From positions 1-42,984 of the forward strand of contig JACQEN010000200.1 in the NCBI GenBank assembly GCA_016200585.1: DNA of 42,984 nt. Reading direction: 5' to 3'. Source of the stretch: Deltaproteobacteria bacterium. Lineage in GTDB: Bacteria; Desulfobacterota; Binatia; HRBIN30. Below, in pieces: positions 17,688-26,294 of the stretch. Positions within the stretch are counted from its first letter, which is position 1; the number at the start of each line of letters is the position of its first letter. The notes under the pieces are model-generated. The model made no database searches, was not told the DNA's origin, and saw nothing but the letters and a program-made list of their open reading frames with translations. The position numbers were made by a program, and so were the translations under genes.

Positions 17688-19352
17688 ATGCTCAGTACAT
17701 CCGAGCCGGCCGCGCAGGGCGCGTCGGAGTCGACTGCCAGGTCGGCTGCGCGCATCGCACTGATCCGGCCACCGGCGGTGTCGTCGTTGCACGCTTACAG
17801 CGCCGCGGTGGTACCGCCATTGGGTCCGGCATACATCGCCGCCGCCCTCGAGACCGCCGGCCACGAAGTGCACGTCGTCGATGCGTTGGGCGAAGCTCCT
17901 CTGTCGCGCTACCCGAGCGCTCATCCGCGGCTGGTGGCGCACGGCCTTACCATCCCGGAGATTGTCGCGCGGATTCCGCTCGACATTCAGGGCGTCGGAG
18001 TTTCGGTGATGTTCTCGCAGCAATGGCCCCATGTCGCGGCCTTGCTACGCGCCATTCGCTCAGCCTTTGCGGACGTTCCGATCTTCATCGGCGGCGAGCA
18101 TGCAACCGCAGCGTGGCGTTACGTTCTGGAAAACTGCCCCGAGGTGACCCTGTGCGCACTCGGCGAAGGCGAGGAAACGGTCGTCGACGTCGCCGACTGG
18201 ATTGCCGACGGCGGTTCGCTGGATAGGATACCGGGGATCGCCTTCCGACTGGACGATGGCATGGCGCACAAGACGCCGCCGCGCCAACGAATCCGCAGCG
18301 TCGATGAAATCCCGCGGCCGGCCTGGCACCTGTTCCCGCTCGAAAACTATCTGTCGAAGGGGTTCGGACACGGTGTCCACCTCGGGCGTTCGATTCCGAT
18401 GCTGGCGACGCGCGGTTGTCCCTATCGCTGCACGTTCTGCTCGAGCCCCGACATGTGGACGACGCGTTACTACGTGCGCCCCGTCGCCGCGGTTGTCGAC
18501 GAAATCGAATACTACGTCGAACGCTACGGAATTTCGAACATCGACTTTGAAGATTTGACGGCGTTCATCAAGCGCGACTGGATCCTGGCCTTTTGCCACG
18601 AGCTCGAGCGGCGCGGCTTGCGCGTCACCTACCAGCTGCCGAGCGGCACGCGTTCCGAGGCTCTGGACGCAGACGTCCTAACGGCCTTGGCGCGCAGCGG
18701 TTGTCGCAATTTGACGTACGCGCCGGAATCGGGCTCGGCGCGAACGCTCAAGGACATCAAGAAGAAGGTGAATCCCAAGCGCGTCCTCGAATCCATGCGT
18801 ATCGCCAAGAGCGTCGGGGTCAACATCAAGGCCAATCTCATGATCGGATTTCCCGACGAGACGCGCCGCGACCTGCTGAAAACTTTGTGGTTTGGACTGC
18901 GCGCCTCGTGGATGGGAGTCGACGACATCCCGCTCTTCCCGTTTTCGCCGTATCCCGGAACCAGTCTGTACGAAGACCTGCGGCGCGAGGGGAAACTCCC
19001 GGCGCCGGACGACGACTACTTCGCCGGGCTCGGGTACATGGACATGATGCGCGCTCCGTCGTCGTCGCGGCATATCGGAACTCTCGAGCTCAACCTCTAT
19101 CGCATCCTCGGAATGAGCGCGTTTTATGTGCTCAGCTATGCTCGGCGTCCGTGGCGAGTATGGCGGACGATTCGCAACGTTCGCGCCGGACGGAGTGAGA
19201 CGGTACTCGAACAGCGCCTCGTCGAATCAAAACGTCGGCGCGTCATTCGCAAGTGGCCGGTGTCGGGATTCCATGAATCAGCAAATGGGGCGTCGACGGC
19301 AACTGCGGACACCGCTCGCCTGGCGCCGTCCCTTCCATCCGCAGCGCAGTGA
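17688..19352 (+). CDS. B12-binding domain radical SAM protein
   Basis: Within ORF 17415..19352, ATG 17688 (MLSTSEPAAQG). IALIRPPAVSSLHAYSAAVVPPLGPAYIAAALETAGHEVHVVDA; RGCPYRCTFCSSPDMW; NLMIGFPDETRRDLLKTL. Confidence 0.92.
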   Translation: MLSTSEPAAQGASESTARSAARIALIRPPAVSSLHAYSAAVVPPLGPAYIAAALETAGHEVHVVDALGEAPLSRYPSAHPRLVAHGLTIPEIVARIPLDIQGVGVSVMFSQQWPHVAALLRAIRSAFADVPIFIGGEHATAAWRYVLENCPEVTLCALGEGEETVVDVADWIADGGSLDRIPGIAFRLDDGMAHKTPPRQRIRSVDEIPRPAWHLFPLENYLSKGFGHGVHLGRSIPMLATRGCPYRCTFCSSPDMWTTRYYVRPVAAVVDEIEYYVERYGISNIDFEDLTAFIKRDWILAFCHELERRGLRVTYQLPSGTRSEALDADVLTALARSGCRNLTYAPESGSARTLKDIKKKVNPKRVLESMRIAKSVGVNIKANLMIGFPDETRRDLLKTLWFGLRASWMGVDDIPLFPFSPYPGTSLYEDLRREGKLPAPDDDYFAGLGYMDMMRAPSSSRHIGTLELNLYRILGMSAFYVLSYARRPWRVWRTIRNVRAGRSETVLEQRLVESKRRRVIRKWPVSGFHESANGASTATADTARLAPSLPSAAQ

Positions 19353-19437
19353 GTCGCACCACAGCCACCGAGGCTTCGAGGCAACGCAGCGCCTGGACCG
19401 TTCACCTAACGGGCGGATCTAAGCCTGCATTGTCACC

Positions 19438-20913
19438 ATGAAGGTTCTAACTTGCATCCGCGACGAGTTGCGACTGCGGCCTTGGAAGGCAATCGAGATC
19501 CTGCTCGCTCTCGTCTTCCTCATCGGCCTCGTCGAAAATCCAGGCGTCTGGACATTCGCTCGCATTTGGCTGACTGCCTTCTCCTTTTCAGCTGAGGCAC
19601 TGATTCCGCTGCTTGCCGCGGACAGCGCCGCGACTTTCGTCGAGCTGGCGCGAGTGCTGTTGCGAATACTCCTGGCGTTTGCACCGGCCGTCTTGGCGAT
19701 CTACCGGGCGCCATGGCATCGACGTCTGTGGCTCGTACCCGTAGTTCTGATCTTGGTGGTCGTCAGCTCGCCGGTGTCGCTGGCGGCTGGTGCAACGGCT
19801 TTGCGCTGGCTGTTGTTAGTGAGCGCCTCGGCAATAGCCCTCCTCGCGCAACGTTTCCGATGGTTCGGCTGGGTACTTCTGGTGCCCGTCCTCCTGCTTT
19901 TCGAGTGCGCACCGAGTCACGTACTGGCACCGTGGCGCACGGCAAAGCGCGCCGACCGAGAGCAACTGCTTGCCCGGTGCCAGCAACACGACGGGGAGCG
20001 AGCCGAAAATCTCACCAGCGACCAATTGATGCCTTACCATGGCGTCAACGCCCTCACAGACGATCTTGCCTTGCTCAGTGGCGAGGGCGCCGAAGACGGC
20101 GACATGCGCGGGTGGGCCGGAGATCGGCGTGTTGGCTCGTGGTGGTTGCGACGCGTCAACGGGCGATTTCGCTTCGAGCTCCCATCGAGCGCTAGTGGGA
20201 ACCTGTGGCGTGGCTGTATCTTGGACGGGACGATCTGGATTGCGCGCGCCAACTTCGCGGTCGGCGTAAAACGCTTACCGGAGGGGGGAAGCGTGCCCGA
20301 AGAGGTCTACCGCATCGGCATCCCTTCCAGGGACATCGATTTCGGGGAAACGGCATGCGACCCGCAGCACCATCGCGTGTACATTTCCGAGGCCACCGAA
20401 GGTGGCCTGTGGTCGTTCGATCCGCTGCACCAGGATTTCCGGCGCGTTCAAATCGGCGGCATCGTTCTCTTGCCCAAGTTCAGACGGGATGGTCAATTGG
20501 TTTTGACCAACACCGGCACGTTGATGACTTTCGATCCGGGCGGGCAGCGCATCACGCAGAGCCTAGCGGCAGGCCTGATGATCAGCGGTTTCGACATTTG
20601 CGACAAGGACGGTTCTGTCGCCGTCGCCGATGTCGCGGGGCGCCTGCGGGTGTTCCGCTTGAGCGCTGGCGGGCGATATGAATTTGCATGGGGGGTTTCG
20701 ATGTTTGCGCCACGCCGTGTGGCTTGGGGCCGGGACTGCACCCGGCTGGCTCTGACCTCCGGCGACGATCGACGCGTCTTCATGGTCGATACAGACAAGC
20801 ACAGCATCAACCAGACGTTCACCGCCGGCCCAGCGCTACGCGAAGTCGCCGCAACCGGGCCTCGCGAGCTTTCGGTGACAGATGTGTGCGGCGTTACCAG
20901 CTACCGCTGGTAA
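19438..20913 (+). CDS. Membrane-anchored beta-propeller-like hypothetical protein
   Basis: N-terminal multi-TM region followed by about 300 aa of repeated beta-rich segments (HHRVYISEATEGGLWSFDP, GQLVLTNTGTLMTFDPGG, CTRLALTSGDDRRVFMVD). Confidence 0.75.
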   Translation: MKVLTCIRDELRLRPWKAIEILLALVFLIGLVENPGVWTFARIWLTAFSFSAEALIPLLAADSAATFVELARVLLRILLAFAPAVLAIYRAPWHRRLWLVPVVLILVVVSSPVSLAAGATALRWLLLVSASAIALLAQRFRWFGWVLLVPVLLLFECAPSHVLAPWRTAKRADREQLLARCQQHDGERAENLTSDQLMPYHGVNALTDDLALLSGEGAEDGDMRGWAGDRRVGSWWLRRVNGRFRFELPSSASGNLWRGCILDGTIWIARANFAVGVKRLPEGGSVPEEVYRIGIPSRDIDFGETACDPQHHRVYISEATEGGLWSFDPLHQDFRRVQIGGIVLLPKFRRDGQLVLTNTGTLMTFDPGGQRITQSLAAGLMISGFDICDKDGSVAVADVAGRLRVFRLSAGGRYEFAWGVSMFAPRRVAWGRDCTRLALTSGDDRRVFMVDTDKHSINQTFTAGPALREVAATGPRELSVTDVCGVTSYRW

Positions 20914-20937
20914 CCTAACCCTAATCTGACAAAAGAT

Positions 20938-20976
20938 TTCACCGCAAAGGCGCGAAGACGCAGAGAAGAGAAGGCT
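20938..20976. repeat. Likely remnant of a dispersed intergenic repeat (TTTCACCGCAAAGGCGCGAAGACGCAGAGAAGAGAAGG)
   Basis: Resembles widespread 'caccgcaaaggcgcgaagacgc' intergenic repeats whose spurious translation gives 'LCVFAPLR' (seen here in minus ORF 20939..21121). Recognised by resemblance only. Confidence 0.4.
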
Positions 20977-21044
20977 CAGGGTGTGAAATGGCCGGAAACG
21001 GAGAGCTCATTTTCAATGGGCTTTGATTTGCCACACTCGGTGGT

Positions 21045-22109
21045 TTGGCGAGCTGCGGGGCACGGATGGAAGCTTTCCCCGGAATGAATCGTATTCCCGC
21101 AGGGGAAAGAGCAGCGTTCAACCTGCTCTTTCTCCTCGAGCACTACTTTCCCAAGAGCCGCCGCATCCAGCACATGCGCGAATCGGCGCGCCGGCGTGCC
21201 GTTGCGCATCTTCAACGCGGCCCCAAGGGCAAACTGATCGAAGTCCAGAGAGTCAAGGACATTTCCGCGAGCGATTTCCGCAAATCCTTTCTGTCCAAAG
21301 GCATCCCTCTGATCATCGAAAACGGATCGGCAAACTGGCCCTTGGCCAGCCGCTGGTCGTTCGAAAAGTTCCACCAACGCTACGGCCACGAAACCATCAA
21401 ACTGGTGCAACGCAAAGGCGTCGCGGCCGATGACGAAATCATCGAAGGCAAGGAGTTCTCCGAAGAAATCCAGTTCGGTGCATTTCTCGACCAGGTCACG
21501 AACGGCGGCACGAAGTACATGCGTTTCTCGCCCCTGCTCGAGAAATTCCCTGAATTGCTCGACGACTTCGATCACGACTTCTTCAAACGAATGGCCGGAA
21601 ACAGTTGGGGTCTGACCTACCAGTTGTTCATGGGCGCCACCGGTACCTTCACGCCGATGCACAACGCCATGACCTCATTCTTCTTCGTCAACGTCTGCGG
21701 CATCAAACGTTGGGCCCTGATCCCGAACCACTACTTGCCGATCTTGAACCCAAGTGCCGACGGCTTCGGCTACAACCACTCAAAGGCGCAAGCCGATCTC
21801 TCCAACGTAACGGACTTCCCGGGTCTCGAATGCATCGACAGGATGGAAGCGGTCATGCAACCCGGGGATATCCTGTTTCTGCCTTCCTGGATGTGGCACT
21901 CGGTCCGCAACGAAGCTCCGACCATCGGCGTACGCTGCGGATTCATCTACCCGAAAGGGATGGCAACCGAAGCAACAACCCTTTCGTTCATCCGACTCTT
22001 CGCGGCCCGCAACCCATCGACGCTCGAGGCGCTGTACTACGTCTTGTTCAAGCGCAACCTGCCGGAGCGCGACAAGTGGCTGCTTACGGCAAAGCTAATC
22101 CGCAGGTAG
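21045..22109 (+). CDS. Cupin_8/JmjC-like protein with HxA in place of HxD
   Basis: FTPMHNAMTSFFFVNVCGIKRWALIP and QPGDILFLPSWMWHSVRNEAP; otherwise same layout as 7708..8592. Confidence 0.85.
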   Translation: MASCGARMEAFPGMNRIPAGERAAFNLLFLLEHYFPKSRRIQHMRESARRRAVAHLQRGPKGKLIEVQRVKDISASDFRKSFLSKGIPLIIENGSANWPLASRWSFEKFHQRYGHETIKLVQRKGVAADDEIIEGKEFSEEIQFGAFLDQVTNGGTKYMRFSPLLEKFPELLDDFDHDFFKRMAGNSWGLTYQLFMGATGTFTPMHNAMTSFFFVNVCGIKRWALIPNHYLPILNPSADGFGYNHSKAQADLSNVTDFPGLECIDRMEAVMQPGDILFLPSWMWHSVRNEAPTIGVRCGFIYPKGMATEATTLSFIRLFAARNPSTLEALYYVLFKRNLPERDKWLLTAKLIRR

Positions 22110-23786
22110 CCGCGGATCTCGCAACGCAATCCGACAGATCCCATCGTCGGTCGCGGCCCACAGGGTTTTGTGTGCCGGGTCGAGAAACAGATTCCTGCAC
22201 AAGCGACCGCACCAGGCGATGCGTTCGGCGCTCTGCGTCGTTGCGTCAACCCGGAAGACGTCGCCATACAGCGAGCACGTGTAGAGAGCACCGGAGCCCG
22301 GATCGCGCTGCAGGTCGCGCGCCCCGAATCCTGTGACGATACGGTACAGAACGCGGTAAGAGCTCGTGTCGACTCCGATCACCTCTCCGGTGAGCGGTCG
22401 GGCACCCCAGAGCACATGGTGTTGCGAATCAAGCACCGTCTCATACACATCGAGGGTCGACGCCCTCTGCGTCAGGGCCAGAGAGTCGAGGTTCCATTCG
22501 TACAAGCCTCCGTCCTCCATCGCGCTCGAGACGTAGATGAGGCGCGAACGGAGATCGGGGGTAAAATGCCAAACGCCCCAGTAGGCAGCCGAAAGATCCC
22601 CGCTAGAACCGGCCGCCCCGGTGTCGCGATTCATGACGACATAGTGCGACTTCCACTCGCTCACGGTGAAGACATTCCCGGTGGCCGGATCCTCGGCAAA
22701 GGCCCACGGCGACCCCTTGTGCAACAAATCGTGGCGCAGCTCCGCAGCCGGAAGAGGCGCAATGCGCTGCCCCGGCGCTGGACTCTTCCACCAGCCCAAA
22801 CCACCGAGCAATTGAACATAGAAACCGTTCGTCGGAGACTCCCAAATTCGCTGCGGATACCTGAGATCCGCCGCCCCGATCACGTAGCTCTCGTGCGCTT
22901 CGCCATAGGGATTTGTCAGGACATGAATCTGCTCTCTGTCCGTCCACAGCAACTCGGCAGGCTGACCAACAAGATGGAGGTCATAGGTCCAATGGTTGAG
23001 GATACGTTCGGGCGGCGCGCCTCTAGGCCGCAAGCGAGCTGTCGTGACTCCCACCGTAACCAGGGAAGCAGCGCATACGACCGAGAGCCCCCACATTCGA
23101 AGGGCACGGCTGGCGGAAACCGAAGATGCTGGCGTGGTTCGCAGCGCCACCAACCAAGACCCCAGGAGAGACACAAGAGCGGTCGGAACGAAGCGATGCA
23201 GCGGGCTGACAATTTCCGGCACGTCGTGTTGCATGGGCACACCGATCGTGAGCCCAAGACAAAGTCCACACGCAAGAAGGATCATCGATAAGATCGGCAA
23301 GCGCCGGCAACGCCAGAGATAGAACGCCGGCAGAAGTGCAAGCGGGAAGCAAAGTGCTCCCCATGAGTGGTCCATCACGTAGCCAAAGAAGCAAACCATT
23401 GCCGATAGCCACGCCGGGATAATCACCAACAGCGTATCCACCAAACCGACGGTGATCGGCCGCGTCCGACGCCAGGCAAGAAGTACAGCGGTGACGAGTA
23501 GCCACACGTAGCCGTGGTGCACTACGAAGAAATCGAAGGTACCCACCAGGACCCTAGGTCCCGATCCAAGCACCTCAAGAAGGATTCTTTCCGGAATTGA
23601 AATCCAGTTTCGGCCCCACTGTAGGGCCGCAGAGTAGGCAAGCAGCGAGAGGAACGCTGCGGTCGTGCCCAGAAATACGCCATTCCCGACCAGGCGTTCG
23701 AACGTCGCGCGCAGCCCGCTCATCGTGCCTGTGGATGTCAAAATCGGACCAAGCCCAAGAAGCAATCTGCGGCTACTGCGCCGCAA
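22095..23786 (-). CDS. Multi-TM protein with C-terminal beta-propeller-like domain
   Basis: N-terminal TM block, then LLWTDREQIHVLTNPYG, AFAEDPATGNVFTVSEWKSHYVVMNRDTG, LIYVSSAMEDGGLYEWNLDSL, GALYTCSLYGDVFRVD, LWAATDDGICRIALRDP. Start may be internal (MSGLRATFERLVG). Confidence 0.75.
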   Translation of the reverse strand: MRRSSRRLLLGLGPILTSTGTMSGLRATFERLVGNGVFLGTTAAFLSLLAYSAALQWGRNWISIPERILLEVLGSGPRVLVGTFDFFVVHHGYVWLLVTAVLLAWRRTRPITVGLVDTLLVIIPAWLSAMVCFFGYVMDHSWGALCFPLALLPAFYLWRCRRLPILSMILLACGLCLGLTIGVPMQHDVPEIVSPLHRFVPTALVSLLGSWLVALRTTPASSVSASRALRMWGLSVVCAASLVTVGVTTARLRPRGAPPERILNHWTYDLHLVGQPAELLWTDREQIHVLTNPYGEAHESYVIGAADLRYPQRIWESPTNGFYVQLLGGLGWWKSPAPGQRIAPLPAAELRHDLLHKGSPWAFAEDPATGNVFTVSEWKSHYVVMNRDTGAAGSSGDLSAAYWGVWHFTPDLRSRLIYVSSAMEDGGLYEWNLDSLALTQRASTLDVYETVLDSQHHVLWGARPLTGEVIGVDTSSYRVLYRIVTGFGARDLQRDPGSGALYTCSLYGDVFRVDATTQSAERIAWCGRLCRNLFLDPAHKTLWAATDDGICRIALRDPRLPAD

Positions 23787-25926
23787 CCAAGGGCCCGGGA
23801 ACCTGAAGCTCTACAGTGGCCAGACGGTGCGAAGGAAACACTTTCATTTCATCGCGCCAGGCCCAGCGACTGAACGCAGGTTTGTAACGACGATAGCGCC
23901 ATTGAGCTCTCACCTTTGCACCTGCAGGAGCTTCCTCCGAACGCAAAACGATCTCATGGACGAGCGCGCGCTCAAAACCGATGGTCGACAGTTCGACGCG
24001 CGCTACACGGTCGATCGCGTGCTCAGACAATTCATTGCCGTCCGTATCGAAAACGCTTCCACCGAGACGAGGCGCGCGTGGATCGATCGCGCCAGTGATA
24101 GGATCGCAGCCGATCACGGTATGCCATTCACCTTGCGGCACCTGAACGAGCACCTCGAGCCAGTATTGGGAAAGATCGGGTGGACCGCTCGGGAAATCAT
24201 GGCCAACCTTGTGGTTCGTGCTGGTCACGGTCAGTACGACCGCTCCGTCACCCGCTGGCTTTATCGTCGCCGACATGTCCAGCACTTTCCGATGCTCGAC
24301 ATAGTCCTCAAATGCGTTAATCCGCGTGTCGCGGATCAGGTGGAGATAGTTACGTTCCCAGTCCGAAACCTTGTGGTCGCCATCGAGAAACAGCCGGAGG
24401 AAGTCCGCCGTCTCGCGAAGATCCTCAGCGAGGAAGGGTTCGTCCGGGGAGAAGTCGTTGGGAATCGCCTCCGGGAGATCGAGCGCGATGCCCGGAAAAA
24501 CGTGATCCGGTCGGGCATGCATGCTCTTTTCTTCCAGGTGCGGGTAGGCGTCGAGGTTGTTGTGGCATTTTTGACAGGTAACGCCCCGCTTCTCGAGCTC
24601 ACTGCGTTGCCAACCGAGAAGCTCGTCGAACATGACGACGTCGTTGCCGGCGACGTCGACGTGGTGCTCACCGTGACACGCCCCGCACATCTCGGAGCTG
24701 TGCATGTATTCATGGAAGTATTTCCGGCGGTGAAAATACGCATCCTGGTTGAGGTATCCGCGCCGCAAGTCGTCGAGGTCGGCGCGATCCGGAACCCACG
24801 GGAAGGGGGTATCACGCTCAATTCGAAAATTTGCTGAGAAGCGTCCATACTGCGGAAGCGGAGGCGCCCGAAAGTGACAACCTTCGCAGCTCACACCGTC
24901 GCGCGCGTAGGCTTTGACGGCAGACCAGTCCTGCCGCGCATACGCACCGCTCGCTACAGCAAGTGGGTTGTGACAGGTCGCGCAGAACATCTCGGCATCG
25001 CGACCCCTTCGTGCAACGAAGGCTTCCGAAGCGCGAAGATAGGCAACTGTTTGGGAGGCAAAACGGTGGGCACTGCCGTGCCATTGCCTGTAGGGACCGA
25101 CGTGACACTCGGCCTGCGCACAGCTCCGGGAGGCTTGGAACAATTCCGGGTCGAGGGAGCCGACTAATGTCACCTGCTCTTTTGCGATGTGTACCGAAGC
25201 CTGCGGCATGGTTCGGTAACTCAGGTCTTGCGGCACCGCCCGCGCCAACGACCGAGTCTGGTATGCAACCCACCCAGCCTGCACCACAAGCAGTCCGGCA
25301 ACCGTAGCGTACCAAACGCGCGGCAAACGATACGCGGCGCTGGACGGCGTGCGCCGCCGGCGCGCGCGCGCGTGTGCCCACATGAGCAAGGGGACCGCCG
25401 GCGTGAGCGCGAGATGCGTCCAGTGGTAGAACGTCGTACGCATCGACGTCCATCCCGCTGCCATGACGTAGCCGGTGTCGATCACCCCCCCGAGCGCCAG
25501 CATCACGCCGACCGCGGTCGCGTAGCTCTGCCACGCATAGCCGCGGCGGGAGCGCCACCACAGCCATGCAGCGAGTACGCCGCCCAAAAGGATGCCGATG
25601 ATCGTCGCTGCTTGAAATGGAACTTCGATGAAGAACAGACAAAAGAATACTACGACCCAAACGACCAACCAGGGCAAGAAGGTCCACGGTGCACCAATGC
25701 GCAGAGTGTGGGCTGCCAGGTACCAGACACCAAGCGGCACGAAAAGGATCCCCAGCAGGACGTGCAGCTTCGAAAGGACGTAGAACGGAAGGTTGGGTTC
25801 CAAATGCAGCAGGGCAAGAGCCGCACCGCTGGCGATGAGCAATACCAGCAATGCCAACAGGACCGCCAAGATCACGGGCGGTACCGGGCTCCTTCTGACA
25901 GCTGACGGAGGACCGCCCAACGCCAT
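23773..25926 (-). CDS. Multiheme c-type cytochrome with N-terminal multi-TM (His-rich) domain
   Basis: CATCH, CEGCH, CGACH, CQKCH plus CAQAECH (CX4CH). ORF to 26001; ATG at 25926 (MALGGPPSAVRRS). Confidence 0.9.
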   Translation of the reverse strand: MALGGPPSAVRRSPVPPVILAVLLALLVLLIASGAALALLHLEPNLPFYVLSKLHVLLGILFVPLGVWYLAAHTLRIGAPWTFLPWLVVWVVVFFCLFFIEVPFQAATIIGILLGGVLAAWLWWRSRRGYAWQSYATAVGVMLALGGVIDTGYVMAAGWTSMRTTFYHWTHLALTPAVPLLMWAHARARRRRTPSSAAYRLPRVWYATVAGLLVVQAGWVAYQTRSLARAVPQDLSYRTMPQASVHIAKEQVTLVGSLDPELFQASRSCAQAECHVGPYRQWHGSAHRFASQTVAYLRASEAFVARRGRDAEMFCATCHNPLAVASGAYARQDWSAVKAYARDGVSCEGCHFRAPPLPQYGRFSANFRIERDTPFPWVPDRADLDDLRRGYLNQDAYFHRRKYFHEYMHSSEMCGACHGEHHVDVAGNDVVMFDELLGWQRSELEKRGVTCQKCHNNLDAYPHLEEKSMHARPDHVFPGIALDLPEAIPNDFSPDEPFLAEDLRETADFLRLFLDGDHKVSDWERNYLHLIRDTRINAFEDYVEHRKVLDMSATIKPAGDGAVVLTVTSTNHKVGHDFPSGPPDLSQYWLEVLVQVPQGEWHTVIGCDPITGAIDPRAPRLGGSVFDTDGNELSEHAIDRVARVELSTIGFERALVHEIVLRSEEAPAGAKVRAQWRYRRYKPAFSRWAWRDEMKVFPSHRLATVELQVPGPLVAAQ

Positions 25927-26255
25927 GCTCAACGGCTCGCCGGAGACGCGGGTGCGACGGCGTCGGCAAGATACGCGAGCCGTCGCAAAGCCGCCTTGCA
26001 AGCCGAGGACAGGCCAGCTCCAGTCGTCTCCTTGCCAGGCGGAAACATTACCCCAGCGACACTCGCGTCAGGGCTGTGAACGCGGGCCAATCGGCACATC
26101 TCGTTAATCTATCCACGTCGTGCGACGCTAACAAAGGCCTGCCGAACGTGTCAACGCACCAGACCTGGCACCAGACCTCGAGGACCAGTCTGCGAGCACC
26201 AGCGCTCGTCGACAAAACCCCGGGCTGCGTCACGCGATGCCAAGCAAAGTCGGCC

Positions 26256-26284
26256 TTGACAGCGGTCTGACGGTCCTAGTACAG
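26256..26284 (+). promoter_or_regulatory. Candidate promoter TTGACA with weak -10 (TAGTACA region)
   Basis: TTGACA at 26256-26261; TAGTAC at 26277-26282 (15-nt spacer, suboptimal); GTG start at 26295. Confidence 0.25.
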
Positions 26285-26294
26285 CTGCCCTATC

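Noticed and set aside
26100-26255. Short direct repeat GCACCAGACCT x2 in the intergenic region considered as a CRISPR or iteron array
   Set aside because: Only two imperfectly spaced 11-mers; no array.
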